A program made the translations under genes and the position numbers. The notes under the pieces are model-generated. The model did not search any database and was not told the DNA's origin. It saw only the letters and a program-made list of their open reading frames with translations. From Anthostomella pinea (lineage: Eukaryota > Ascomycota > Sordariomycetes > Xylariales > Xylariaceae): a stretch of DNA of 64,000 nt. Of the stretch, positions 1 to 11,069 are shown piece by piece (position 1 is the stretch's first letter; each line of letters starts with the position of its first letter). The stretch is taken from positions 2,294,001 through 2,358,000 of the forward strand of contig CAUWAG010000006.1 of NCBI GenBank assembly GCA_963556695.1, read 5' to 3'.

Positions 1-210
1 CAAGGCCGGGAGGTCCGTACCTGGCGGCCTTTTGGCTCAACGAACACCTGATACGCCACTGCGGATTGGAGGTAGTCATGCCCAAATTGATCGCGAACGA
101 GGATTACAAGACTCTCGAGCGTGATCTCTACTCTCAGCAGTACCCTTGGGTACGCCGAGTTTAAGCACGTCCAGGGTGACAAGCCCATGCCAGAGTCCTG
201 TGTGTCAGAG
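1..210 (+). CDS. 3' fragment of an unrecognised gene, frame broken
   Basis: A frame open from base 3 to the TAA at 162-164 reads like real protein (for example the stretches YLAAFWLNEHLIRHCGLEVV and DYKTLERDLYSQQYP). At about 150 the coding character moves to another frame (YAEFKHVQGDKPMPESC), which runs to a good splice donor GTAAGC at 211. No intron fits between the two frames, so either one base is missing or this is a decayed 3' end. The rest of the gene lies outside the window. The family is not recognised. Confidence 0.25.
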
Positions 211-242
211 GTAAGCCGTACACCACCTTTCCATCATCAAAT

Positions 243-319
243 TGGAATAAGCGCACTGGAATAAGCGGCGAAAACAGTATATTAAACTGAAGCTGCTTAT
301 TCTTGTATGCTTATTCCAG
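243..319. repeat. MITE-like short inverted-repeat element, copy 1
   Basis: The left side carries GGAATAAGC twice (243 and 258) and the right side carries its reverse complement (GCTTATTC at about 294, GCTTATTCC at about 310), so about 77 bp folds back on itself. Read on the minus strand, its first 28 bases match 53490-53517 with two mismatches, and similarity continues into the middle with mainly C/T and G/A differences. It encodes nothing. It is interpreted as a non-autonomous transposon or another dispersed repeat. Confidence 0.5.
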
Positions 320-991
320 CTTGCCAACATGCACATGCGCGTACGGAGACTTATGACGGCTGAGTGTACCTACTTGCACGTGAACGAATACTAGACCAGT
401 TCGAATTTAGTACAAGAAAACATCAAACTCCAAAAAGAGACGTCGAACAGGTGAGTGGTAAAGCAAGCAATGGAAGCAAACATTTGAACAATCCACCGTC
501 ACCGTGCACCTTCTTTGGGTTGCTCACCGCCACCTATCACATGCACCATGCACCATCCACGGGCCAACGCCACTTCAGTCTGTCTACCTTACCCAGTGCT
601 CTCGAGGCAGGAGTGCAGAAGTGGAAGTGCAAGTGGAAGCCGGAGTGTGAGGGAAGGCGCCAGCTGACATTGAGTGATTCGCAGTGGAGGAAGCTTCGAC
701 ACCTCATTTTCGCGCCTGAGGTAGCTGTACCTGCTGCTTCCGACTTTCATCTTTCATCTTTCGACTCTCAACTTCCTCTTTTTCTCTTCGTCAAGCCAAG
801 GCACGCCGTCCGTATCTGCGCCTGGCCATTGGTTGCCCTGAGGCCCATCGTCCCTCGCCTTTGACGTCCTCTCCCTCAGCCTCTGCACCCCCTTCTCTTT
901 CTTTCTCCCTGTCACTCGCATATTCCGTCTCGACAATCCTGAAATTGTCGCCGACCGCCGCATTACTCGATTTCCCAAGTTGTCAGGTACT
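320..991. other. intergenic, leader of the next gene
   Basis: No convincing coding sequence is present; the open frames lack start context and family character. From about 865 to 915 the plus strand is strongly pyrimidine-rich (CTCTTTCTTTCTCCC), as is common around fungal transcription start sites, and it fits the start of the gene at 992. Confidence 0.4.
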
Positions 992-2548
992 ATGGATTAC
1001 AGTGACAGCGAGCTAGGTGCGCTCCAGCACCAGGAGCGGCACCAGGAGTCCCGGTCGCAACCGCAGTACACCACCGTCGGCTCCATCTACCGTTCGCAGC
1101 CACAGCCTCTGCAGCCTCCCACTCGCCGCGGTCGTACTGTCAAGTCGCTTTACCCCTACAAGAACGAGTCTCCCTCGGCCGTCCATCAGTATTCACCGCT
1201 GCAGCAGAATTTCGACCGTGCCGTGAGCCCCAACGCCCACCGTCCCAACAGCCTCTCCGCCACCACTTCCTTCTCCGACGACCAGACAGGCCTAATCCAG
1301 AGCTTCGGCCTTCACACGTCCAACATGCTGTCTGCACACTCCGTTGAAGCAGCCGCTGACGCAGATGGGCTCTCCGACAAGCACGACGGCGCAAACATGC
1401 CCGCAGACGGTGAAGAGGACAGCGACAACGACGTCAACTTGAAGCAGATGGGTGGCATGAACATAAAAAGCGTGACCAACCTAGCCTCCTACCCGAACCC
1501 AATGCAGAAGACTGCTCAGAAGGTGCTCTCGATGCATCGTTTCCAACCCGCCCCGGTCAACGCCTTAGGTTCGCCCAGCCAACTCGCAACATACCGCTTC
1601 CAGCAAGCCGCCGAACCTCCCAAGGAACAGAGAGCACTGCAAGGTATCCTGCGAGGCGCCCGATCTGACCCTGTCGCTATGCGTGGTCTGCTGCAGTCGG
1701 ATAGCATCGACGAGTATGGTGACCCCCGGCGATCGACCAGACCCCAGCCTGAAGCCATACCCTGGGCCAACTTCTATAGAGATCCTACCTATGGTACTGT
1801 CTTGTCTACTGGGCCTGGTGCGCCGGCCCCCCTGACTGCAGGTCCTCCTGGAACTCGAAACTACAAGCCAACTGCCCTCGAGTCAGCTATCAGCCACAGC
1901 ACCTTTCGGAATAGCCTACAGGTTCCCGAGTTGGAGACCAAAGGTCCTATGGAGAACCCCTACATGGCCGGTCTGAGACTGCAGGACACTGCGCTAGCAG
2001 CTGCCCGTCAGCCCAGCCCAACAGCGAAGAGCGAGAGCACTCTCCCTATGCAGGGCGCGCTGGACGCAGACAAGACCCATCCCAAGCTCCACGACACGCT
2101 CACCCGTGAGCAGGCCAAGCGATTCTACCCCAAAGGTATGCCTCCTGACTTCAATGACAACACGAAGCCGCTCGATCCGAACTGGCAACTGGACTATCCG
2201 GTAGAGGACAAGTTCTGGATCCAGCAAAGACCTGAGGTATGGGCAGCCCGTCAGGCTAAGATTGAGCGCGATTTCTACAGCGGCAACGACATGATCAACA
2301 AGTCGTTCAGCTTGGCAGTCTCGGAAAGGAACCGTCGTGATGTCGCTCGCGCTCTTGGCAGCACATACGAGGAGCCCGAGAAAAGCCAGGGAAAGGTCGT
2401 TAATCGCCATATGACCATCGAGGATGCGATGGCGATGCCTACTTGCGAGCATGCTGCCCCCCTTCTTTCCATGGCATTCCAGACTCTGGTCAACCATCCC
2501 GAGTTCTCGCCTTACTCCACCCTTCCCAAGTTCGGGGATCTCCGTTAG
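992..2548 (+). CDS. Unrecognised, largely disordered ascomycete protein (518 aa)
   Basis: One uninterrupted frame from ATG at 992 to the stop at 2546-2548. The frame is open upstream to a TTG at 980, but 992 is the first ATG. The N-terminal 130 residues are rich in Gln, Ser, Pro and Arg and look disordered, and an acidic patch (GEEDSDNDV) follows. A more ordered middle contains short conserved-looking blocks (YPNPMQKTAQKVLSMHRF; ALQGILRGARSDP). The last 150 residues have aromatic-rich, foldable sequence (FYPKGMPPDFND, DYPVEDKFWIQQRPEVWAAR). No signal peptide, membrane segment or catalytic motif is seen. The codon usage and length make it a real gene, but I do not recognise the family. A CT-rich leader precedes it. 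Confidence 0.8.
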   Translation: MDYSDSELGALQHQERHQESRSQPQYTTVGSIYRSQPQPLQPPTRRGRTVKSLYPYKNESPSAVHQYSPLQQNFDRAVSPNAHRPNSLSATTSFSDDQTGLIQSFGLHTSNMLSAHSVEAAADADGLSDKHDGANMPADGEEDSDNDVNLKQMGGMNIKSVTNLASYPNPMQKTAQKVLSMHRFQPAPVNALGSPSQLATYRFQQAAEPPKEQRALQGILRGARSDPVAMRGLLQSDSIDEYGDPRRSTRPQPEAIPWANFYRDPTYGTVLSTGPGAPAPLTAGPPGTRNYKPTALESAISHSTFRNSLQVPELETKGPMENPYMAGLRLQDTALAAARQPSPTAKSESTLPMQGALDADKTHPKLHDTLTREQAKRFYPKGMPPDFNDNTKPLDPNWQLDYPVEDKFWIQQRPEVWAARQAKIERDFYSGNDMINKSFSLAVSERNRRDVARALGSTYEEPEKSQGKVVNRHMTIEDAMAMPTCEHAAPLLSMAFQTLVNHPEFSPYSTLPKFGDLR

Positions 2549-5151
2549 ACGGATGGATGTCATATACCTTTGGGACATGCAGTCACAGTGGGAATTTCTG
2601 GTTGTGACCTTTGGATCAAGGCGCATTGCCCACCGTTAGGTGACCATTGTCTCGACCGACGAACCATCTACCTCGAGCGATATCACTTTCTCTGGTCATC
2701 TTCTAAGAGCGAGGACGCGTCCTGTCTCACTCCAACGAGGTCTCTTGCAGTGCGAGTACAACAATGCACGGTCGTCTGTTCTCGTGCAGGGGTGTGACGG
2801 TTGCGTACATTCCCGAATCTATTGCCTACCATCAAGATCGTCAGTTGCCGCGAGAGCAAGTTACTGAAGAACACGATCATTTCTCTAGGGAGAAGCGGTC
2901 TCCAACCTGTGGCTATGGACACGGTCAGCCCAAAGAGCTTTACTGTTTCCTCAGACTGGCCTGGATGCCTATTCCCGAATTTCTCCGGTTCAGCAATGAA
3001 AAACTGAACCAGTGATTTTGCATCCTTGTTCAACAACACCGAAGTCCGCAATACTGACCAACGTAAGTCTTCTCGCTCTTTATTTGTCACTAGCAGCCGG
3101 CTGACCAGGTAGAAGTCATGGAGTGACACGGATATCTGTGCAGCGTGCCGTGGGAATTCTACCCGAATTGAAGCCGGCCTACCTTACTCGACGAGACAAT
3201 ATTGTTGCTTTGGATCAGACGTTGCCCAAGTACGGCCAGGCGTCCTTCTTATGGCAGTCGACTACCTCGTGAAAGGTCCGAATGTTAGGATGATTGATTG
3301 CATTGCGACTTGCTTCTGGACAACAACGTCGAGAGCTCCAGGATGAATATGAGTCTCCCTTCTGCTGGCTCTCCACCCCCGCCAAGGGGGTCTCGTATGT
3401 TTCACTCTGGCACTGAGGTTGGAAACTCACATCCATACATCGCGATACACAGTCAGGAGATCCGGGACTTTGCACATCTGTACACTAAGAAAAAGGAGAA
3501 TGCCCATATGGCTTGCTTGCGTTCGGTGGGCTCGGTCTACGCCTTACGACACCCCTAATTTCCATTTCGTTATTCCTATTATATGCCAGTTTGCCACACA
3601 TGCGTGAAAGATGATCACTCGTTGCGCTCTACTGACGAACTATTGGGCGCGATGCTCGTACCAATACCTGCCTCATTCGGCTGAATAGTCGTCGGAACCC
3701 ATCCCATCATTGATGTTTGGCAGTAGCTGTACCGCGGCGGCGAACTTCTTTCCGGTCCGAAAGTGACGGCAATGGAAGCTGCCATACAGCCCAGAACCGA
3801 GCTATTCTCATGTTCGCTCTCTACCAACCGGCCTAGTAGACGGCAAGCAGGATATATAAGGTAGCGGCTTGCCTGTGTCCATCCATCCCATGCGAAGTTT
3901 GATATGTCAGAACGAATGGTAGAAACATATTTGTGCTAGTATACATGTACCGATATCGCTGACTTGATGTAGACACGTAACATCACATATCCTCCGACTC
4001 CTTACTCCTTACTGCTTGCCACTCGCTAGATTGTAGTTCGAAGTAGGGGAAGGTGTTTCCGTTTCTTCGTAGGTTGACACCATATGCATATGTCTCGTGT
4101 ATTCTGGAACCATGGATGTCAGGGATGCGGGCGGAACAGGGGTGAAAGGGACATGGACGCAAGCATACGGTGCCGAAGGTGGGAGCTCTTCCCTTCCCTT
4201 CCCTTTCCATTTCATTGATGTCAATCAACTCACGCAATGTACACATACATCAAGCCCACAACTCAGGCTGGGTCTACGGTCCCTCATCTTCTCAACTTTG
4301 GGTCACCATCACCGAACATGCTTCATTGTTTTCATAACTGATTGATTGATTGATCAATTGAACAAGTGCAGTATCTTAGTCATCCTCCCTCCATCATCTC
4401 CCTTCCTGTCATCTTCAGCCCCGCTTATGAGGTTCGATGGGAGAAGTAGAGTAGTGAAAACACGAGATTGGTCGCGGATCGATACACACACCCGCGTCCC
4501 TTTTCTCGTCTTTCTACCAGCATGCCAAAACAAAACTTCTCCACGAGCGGGTGTTCGTCCATGAACCCGATGCTGTTGGAGTAATGGTATCAAGCCCGCC
4601 ATGCGTTGTCGGGGAATATCCGGAAAGCAGTTGAAAGCGAAAACAAGCACACAATAGAACAGAGGCAGAGAAAACAAGATTCCTAACATTTGTGTGTAGT
4701 AAGACGAGACAAAAGGATGTGCCGTGCTGTGCTGTGCGTGAGCATTAGAAGTAGAGTGGGAGCCATATTTCTTCATCGCCCGCCGGTGCCGGTGAGAGGG
4801 AGGGACTGGCAAGTGACTCCTCCTAGATAGGGCATGATATGAATACAATAGCATCGTCTGGAGTCCTTTTTGGAGAAGACCGAGTCGTGCTATGTAGTCA
4901 ACTGACCCGCGTGAAATTTTGTAGTAGCCCGAACCGAGATCTGACGCCTGTGAAGGTTCTGCTTCCTGTAATTGTCCGCCAGGGGAGAAAAGAAGAGTCG
5001 TGGTACATGTAGAACATGGGATGCAGAGAAAAGGAATCGGGGTATTGCTGCGGTGGCCGCGGAACACAGTGAATCAAAGGAAAATCGCTAGACATGCGGA
5101 ATGACGTTTCGTGTCTCAGAAAACGGTCTGATGGGTCCCCTCGGGTCGTTT
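2549..5151. other. intergenic, no gene seen
   Basis: Between the end of the 992-2548 gene and the 3' end of the septin-like gene. Many short open frames exist on both strands, the longest a minus-strand frame at 4354-5067, but none shows family motifs, codon bias or splice-linked continuation. The part near 5151 is probably the 3' untranslated region of the minus-strand gene. The tetranucleotide run (GATT)3 lies at about 4341. Confidence 0.4.
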
Positions 5152-6814
5152 CTATCGACGTCGAGTCGAAGGCTCCCGGTGCTTGAGACGACTGGTTCTC
5201 CAACCCTCGTACCACTGTTCTTTGCTGGCCACGCGTAGTTCACCGCGCCATTCACTAAACACAGCCTCCCGCAGCCGGGTGAAGTCGCAGTGCTCCGGAT
5301 CGTACGGATCTGCGAAACCCCAGGGGAATTTGCGGCCAATGACAGCCGGTTCGTAGAGGTCAGGGCTGATGATGGACATGGGAAGGATTGGGAGTTCGTC
5401 GCTTTCATCCTCCTCGGATGGCTTCGGCCGGCGGACAGAGTTATTCGATTTACGCTTTGTGCTTGCGGACGTCCGGCCCTGAATTGGCAGATCTTCATCT
5501 TCGGGACTAGCGTCGGCATCGTCGGAAGCGTCAGTCGACTTTGCCAACTTCTCTTCCTCTGCGTCCGACTCGACTGCCTCGTCGTTCTCGTCACCCTCCT
5601 CAGCTTCGTCGATCCTGCTAGAATCCGGCGTAGCATCGTCGTCGTCATCGTCTAGGCCCAGCGCCTCAAGGGGATCGAAATTTGCCTTCTTAAGGCTGGA
5701 CCAGACAGTCTTCTTGAGGACGGCCATGTGAGCAGTAGTGATGGTATCAGCCTTGGAAATGACCGGGATGACCGTGGTTTTGCCTTGCAGTGTGCGCATG
5801 ACCTGCAGGTCCAGGTCTTCATCTAGGCCACCTATAATACGTCCAAGGTCTTGCGCATGTCTTCCGTGGTGGCCATTAGCAGAAGAGCTCTTTGCAGCGG
5901 CAATGTTCCGGTCGAGACGAGCTGGATCGAGGACAAGGAAGACTGCATGGATGTGCGTATCCTGAACGCCCGGCGATCGAATCACCTTCCTTTCTTCGGC
6001 AAACGTCTCCTCGAACTTGCTTTCCACAAAAGACGACATCTCTCGAAGCTGGAGGTCCACCATGTTCTTCACGAGGCCCTCCGAGTCCCAGAGTGTCAGG
6101 CCGACACGCTCGCCATCCATCTCGCTCTCCAGGTAGTGTGGTATGAAGTTGCCCGAGGGGGTTGCTCTGGCGACTTCCTGTTCGATTTCAGTCGTCCGCT
6201 GGGACTTCTTCTTGGCCGGCAGAGCCAGGGACGTCTTGAGGAATTCCAGGAATGAGGTCTTTCCAGACCCATTGGTGCCAATGATCAGGATGCTATGGAC
6301 GCAACAGTTAGCATGGTCACTCGGTGCAAGGATGGAGTGAGCCGGCTTACTTGAAAGGTGTGGGGTCCTTCCTCCTACGAACCCTTCTAGGGCTGTTGAT
6401 GGTGCTGATGGCACTGCTCGCATAGCTGTAGCGGCCACGGTGCGTCATGCTCTCGGTGCGAGCGTAGGGATCGACCCAGTTGCCGCTGGGAATAGGCGGC
6501 ACGGGTGGGTTGGCGACGCTGGAAGACATTGAGGGACGTTCGGGGTCGATGGAGGCACGAGGTGGGTAGCGGTGAAAGGAGTGGTCGGCAGTGCCAGAAA
6601 CAATGGCGAGGGAGTCGGGTCTGTTGTCGCCTCCAAAGCTCTGTAGTGGTTGAGGTTGAGCACCATTGTAGAGGGCGGGCAAGCGAGGGGGGGATTTAGG
6701 GACGGGCTCTCTATGCTGGTCTCTCTGCTGCTTCCTTCCCCCCTTGCCCAGGTCGCCAGACTTACTGCGACGAAGCAACATCCCGAAGCTAGAGCGTCTC
6801 GGCGGTTGACTCAT
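5152..6814 (-). CDS. Divergent septin-like GTPase (2 exons, 534 aa)
   Basis: Exons 6814-6351 and 6292-5152; the intron is 6293-6350 (donor GTAAGC, acceptor CATAG). The splice creates DPTPFNILIIGTNGSGKT, the usual septin entry into the P-loop, with Walker A GTNGSGKT at about residues 160-167. The G4 motif is SKAD, in the septin-like phrase VIPVISKADTIT. The switch II site normally DTPG is DSEG here, which is unusual. The first 150 residues are basic and disordered. A long Asp/Glu/Ser-rich insertion (LDDDDDDATPDSSRIDEAEE and onwards) splits the G domain from a C-terminal block ending in WYEGWRTSRLKH. No C-terminal coiled coil is seen. Septins polymerise at the cell cortex and septum, but the changed G3 motif and acidic insert suggest an accessory member. 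That it is a septin-superfamily G domain is fairly sure; which septin class is not. Confidence 0.85.
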
Positions 6815-8590
6815 TCTTTGTTCCGCGCAAGCATGAGTTGGTGAACGTCAGGCTTAGCAGCTGCGTTGGAGGGGCCCTACGGCGGCAGGCGAGGATCGCG
6901 TATGTCGGTGGGAGCTGAGCAGGAAGTATCGCCTTGGAACGATGACGATGATGGAATGCGCGCTGCAAGGAGGGCTTCTACCTTAGGTGTTCAACGCAGC
7001 ATGAAGGTTTGCGGTTGGAGGGGCGTCCCGGTTGCCACACTGCGCTCGTTCCTTTGTTCTCTTGTTCTCGCCAACAACTTCTCTATCGGTGCGGCGTACT
7101 TGCGTCCCTTCTAATCAATCAGGGGATTATTCGGCTTCGACGGCGAAATCGCCTTTGGAACTGTTGGTGGCAGGCGCTAAACAGGCGATTGGGTTCCGGC
7201 GCGCGTCTTCTGGCTGGTGCGTCTATGCCTTTCTTGCACTTTGGCCAAGGTAGGTTTCGGGTCTTCGTATTGTCAGATGATTCCGGATACGCAATAGAGA
7301 ACAATGGCAAGCGAAACAAGCTTCGGTGAATCGGACCAGACTGTTCAAGGTTTCAATTGTCAGCGCTCACTGCCGAGAGACTCGTCACATCGCAAGAAAG
7401 GTAAACAAAGGGTAGCGTGAAGCAAGTTGTCGGGATGGTATTCGTGCATATCATTCTACCAGGTCAAGCAAGCTCCTCTGGTCCCCTCTCCCTCTTCGAT
7501 CGGCACTGGTGGTGTGGTGATGGGCACCCCAGAGGTAACTTGTGGTAGTGGACGAGCGCTACGGTCTGGAAGCAAGTACTAGACCGATGGGGACATGAAG
7601 GGTGATGCCTCCAGTCGATAGTCTGCATAGTAGTGTAACAGTGATTCGCGACTAGGTAGTTGTCGCAAATGAAGGCAGAATGGGCGGTCCATCCCGTCCA
7701 TCCCGGGAACATGGCAGTACAAACGAGTGTATCTCACGGCGCACAGCAACGAGACGACGTTGAAGAAAAGCAGAGGGCCACCAACCTTGGGTTTCTGAAG
7801 AGAACGACAGCGAGACAGGGCTGACTCGAGTTGAGGTGAAGTTAGAGTTCGGGGCGAAGTAAACTGTAAAACGTTTGCGGGTGTCGTCGAGACAGGTCTT
7901 AGACGTGGTCTTGGGTTGGCTGCGCAAATACAGGCTGACAGGATCGGGAATCGTCAAAGTTGGGCAGACTCGGAAATGAGGGCACTGTGTGATGCTGCTG
8001 CATGAAAAGAAATCCGGCTCCTGCTGTGCGAGCTGGACGTTTCCGATAGAGAAGACCACGGCCCGTAGATTGACGGACGGCTGGAGTGAAGGGGAACCGC
8101 GGAAGTCGAAGCGCACGCCGGCGTCAAGAAAAGAAGCGGAAGGAGATTCAGTGACTGATTGCTTGAAAGTTGACTGACTCCGCATACGATAGACGACGCG
8201 ACCAGATGAGATGCTGAAGTCTCTGGTGTCTGGCGTGTTTGGTTCGTATCTACAGGTACGGTCCCAAATTGCCAATAGGGGTCGCGTGGATCGACACTGG
8301 ACATCCACTCTCCCACTTTGATGCTCACGGATCGACCCGACTACCTAGGTAGGCTTAGCCTGGCCGCCAAGCATTGGATTTCTTATTCCCCCACAAGCCT
8401 GGAGGCCAGTCACGCTAGTGTTAGCGGGTTTTGGGTGCACTTGAGACATCCACTACATGCCCCATGTAACTGCTGATTTCGGGCATAACAATAAAATGCT
8501 CCGAAGGCCATCTCTGGACCAGGGGCCTTCACTGCCTTTTGGTTCATTCTTCATATTCGATTGCCTCTATAAAACGCAGTGACCTCCCTT
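6815..8590. other. intergenic upstream of the septin-like gene
   Basis: No supported gene. A minus-strand frame of 218 codons at 7652-8308 has no recognisable motif, and its composition matches the other frames, so it is taken as chance or as leader sequence of the septin-like gene. Confidence 0.35.
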
Positions 8591-9420
8591 AAACAACGCC
8601 CCGCAGGGGCGTCGGCGTGTCCCGTCCGGGGCTTTCGGCTACGCGCTATACTTTAAGTACTTGGTAACTATATCTAGGTAGTATAGGTACTTTATTGCCA
8701 GTTTAAAAGAAGGATTATAATATTTTTATTTGAAAGTAGCTTTATATGTATCGGTTCCTATATAAAATAAAAGTTACTTAGTTTATATAGTCGCCGGCTT
8801 TTTTATAATTATAATAAATAAACGCGATAAATGTGATAGTTCTACTATCTATCAGGTCTAGCGATGGTCTTATGGTCCCCGGGTCACGTGACTGAGCACG
8901 TGACTGATTGAACGATAGGTTGATCCATACCTTGGTGGGTTTGGTGGGAGACGTCTGCCCACATCTAGCTGCCCACCAATTCAGGTGCATCTCCAGATCA
9001 TTATTTTCCTTCAACCAGAGTTTGTTATACGTCAATAGTTAATAAGGGTCCCTGTATCCTTGCAATACATTTACAGAATCGTGACAAAAATAATAATTTT
9101 ATAGTTTGAATTATTTAATTAGTTTATTTAAAGCGATAGTTTTATCTTTTAAACATAATCAATCTTATATTTTTGTATATATATCAGTTTTAATATATAT
9201 AAATTATATTTTAATAAGTTTTAGAAATATCACTAATAATATTAAACCGTATCAAGTTCTAATATAATATGATATATAAATTAAAAGCGTAGCTATTGAT
9301 TAATAACGCTGTTAATATACGTATATATTACATAGTAGCTTTAAAGGTTATAAATCTAATAATAGTTTCATAACAAGTGGCAGCTTTAAGTATCAAGGGC
9401 TATATATAAGCCATGTTCGA
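8591..9420. repeat. AT-rich, RIP-like repeat relic
   Basis: After a GC-rich edge with a perfect hairpin (ACGCCCC, loop GCA, GGGGCGT at about 8596-8612), the sequence becomes extremely A+T rich and TpA rich from about 8640 to 9420, apart from a normal-composition island around 8850-9000. No coding capacity remains. This is the usual look of a transposon copy mutated by repeat-induced point mutation (C to T). The element type cannot be told. Confidence 0.6.
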
Positions 9421-9433
9421 ATAATTACCCCTT

Positions 9434-9532
9434 AGACTGCCAGGCAGCCTATTACGCTTCCACCAATAAAATTATTAAAAAATGTAGGTCCATTTTCTAT
9501 ACATCCTAATACCTTAGGCTGCCTGGTCGTCT
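9434..9532. repeat. Inverted-repeat element at the edge of the AT-rich block
   Basis: Left arm AGACTGCCAGGCAGCCTA (9434-9451); the reverse complement of the right arm (9515-9532) is AGACGACCAGGCAGCCTA, so the arms match at 16 of 18 positions. They enclose about 63 bp of AT-rich, non-coding DNA. The size and structure fit a MITE or the ends of a collapsed DNA transposon next to the RIP-like block. Confidence 0.45.
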
Positions 9533-11069
9533 GAGCTTTTCTCAGGTAAATATTCGACACCTCTGGCTCTCCGTCAGTCTTCTTACTTTCTCTACCCTTC
9601 CACATATTGTCCTTCATATTCATATTCCACTGCCCAGGACTACGAATGGCAACCGCCTCCTGGTGGTGGCGGACGACATGGCTAGTAGCTTGTGCGAAGG
9701 TGCAGGCGGCCGCGCAAATACCACGCGGACCCAACGGCATTCCAGCTCTCCCACGTGCACACCCGACCTGGTGTCGCACAGGGCTGGCTGGCGAGATCTC
9801 TGGCTGGCTGCTGGCAAGTCTGGCATGTTGCGCGCCGCGGCGTCGTTCGTTCCCCGCAGAGGTCTGACGCTTTCTGGCATCTCGCTGCTCCTCCTGAGTC
9901 CTGCCAACATGCAATCGCATTCCCTAGACAACAGCAGAGCACTACAAACCGACTGGGAAAACTGGAATATTGAACCCCTTCAAATTGCAGGTCGGCGTCA
10001 AAACCACTCATTCCGTCCAGTCCCCTGGCGTTGGGCCCTATCATCTCTGGCAATTGAGTCGCTTTCGGCAGCGACCAATCAGGCGACGCTGCGACCTCTT
10101 GCCTCAACTTGACTCAAATAACATATTTGTATCGTCTCAACTCATCTTCACCGTCCATAACGAATGGCTAACTGTAGGTACCTTGGACTCCGCTCGCGCC
10201 TCTGATACCACACAAGTGACGGCTCTAAGCGCCTCAGAAGGTCTCACGACAAATGGGCGCTAGGTGGCCCGGCTCTCACGTGTTCTCGCTACGAAGGCGT
10301 GCGACTTCGGACACCGTAAAAAGGCACGCAGATGATGATGCACGTGAGCCAGCTGCTAAAAAGCCTCCGTTTCAGACTTCATCAGACCGGGTTCTGCCTT
10401 TTGAAACGATCTGACAAGATCGGTTCTGCCTCTAAGTCTGATCTCAGGCGACCAATGACAGTCCACGATGGGCGCCGCAGCTCGCGCCTCATTTGGAGTC
10501 GCAATATCGGAAAGGGGTTACATACCGCGTCCTGTTCATGGTTGTCTATGATTGGCTGACACACTTCTGACCAGCGCGACGACCTCATGTGAAGATCAAA
10601 GTGAACACTTGCACATGCTAGTAACACCTACCAGCGAAGCCAACAATCAGAAGCGTCCCCGCCATCGAATTACGTCTAGTAAATTCCAATGCTTCGAGGA
10701 TTCATCGAGTAAGGGCATATACTCATTCTGGCCTTGTGGGTATGTATGTGTATAGCAACCGCTGAAACGGCCTTGCTTGTAGTGAGAGTCTCAATACCTC
10801 TCCAAGGTTCAGATGCTTCAAGTGATACACTCCTAATGAGTGGTGCAACTGTCATTCTAGACCAGCTTATAGACATTATATTCTAGTCTGAGAGGATATC
10901 ATAAAGTCACTGTGCCTACCCGCAACCAATCCTACACTCTATCAGCAATGCCGTCTTAGCCCATCCATCTATGAATCTACAACAAAGTCATGAGCCGAGA
11001 TCCCCTCTTGTCTACATATGCAATGCAGCGCAACAGCACCAACAAACCAGTCAAGAAGAAAGCACCCAA
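9533..11069. other. intergenic, no gene seen
   Basis: Base composition is normal again. Overlapping open frames on both strands (9600-10110) contradict one another and show no family signature. The final part is presumably the 3' untranslated region of the ABC1 gene. Confidence 0.35.

Noticed and set aside
364..864. Plus-strand open frame of 166 codons
   Set aside because: No motif, low-complexity composition, overlaps an opposing frame and lies in the leader of the gene at 992.
4354..5067. Minus-strand open frame of 237 codons
   Set aside because: Lies directly downstream of the septin-like gene on the same strand, most likely its 3' untranslated region. No domain, no splice-linked extension.
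7652..8308. Minus-strand open frame of 218 codons
   Set aside because: Ser/Arg/Phe composition typical of chance reading of GC-balanced DNA; no conserved block recognised.
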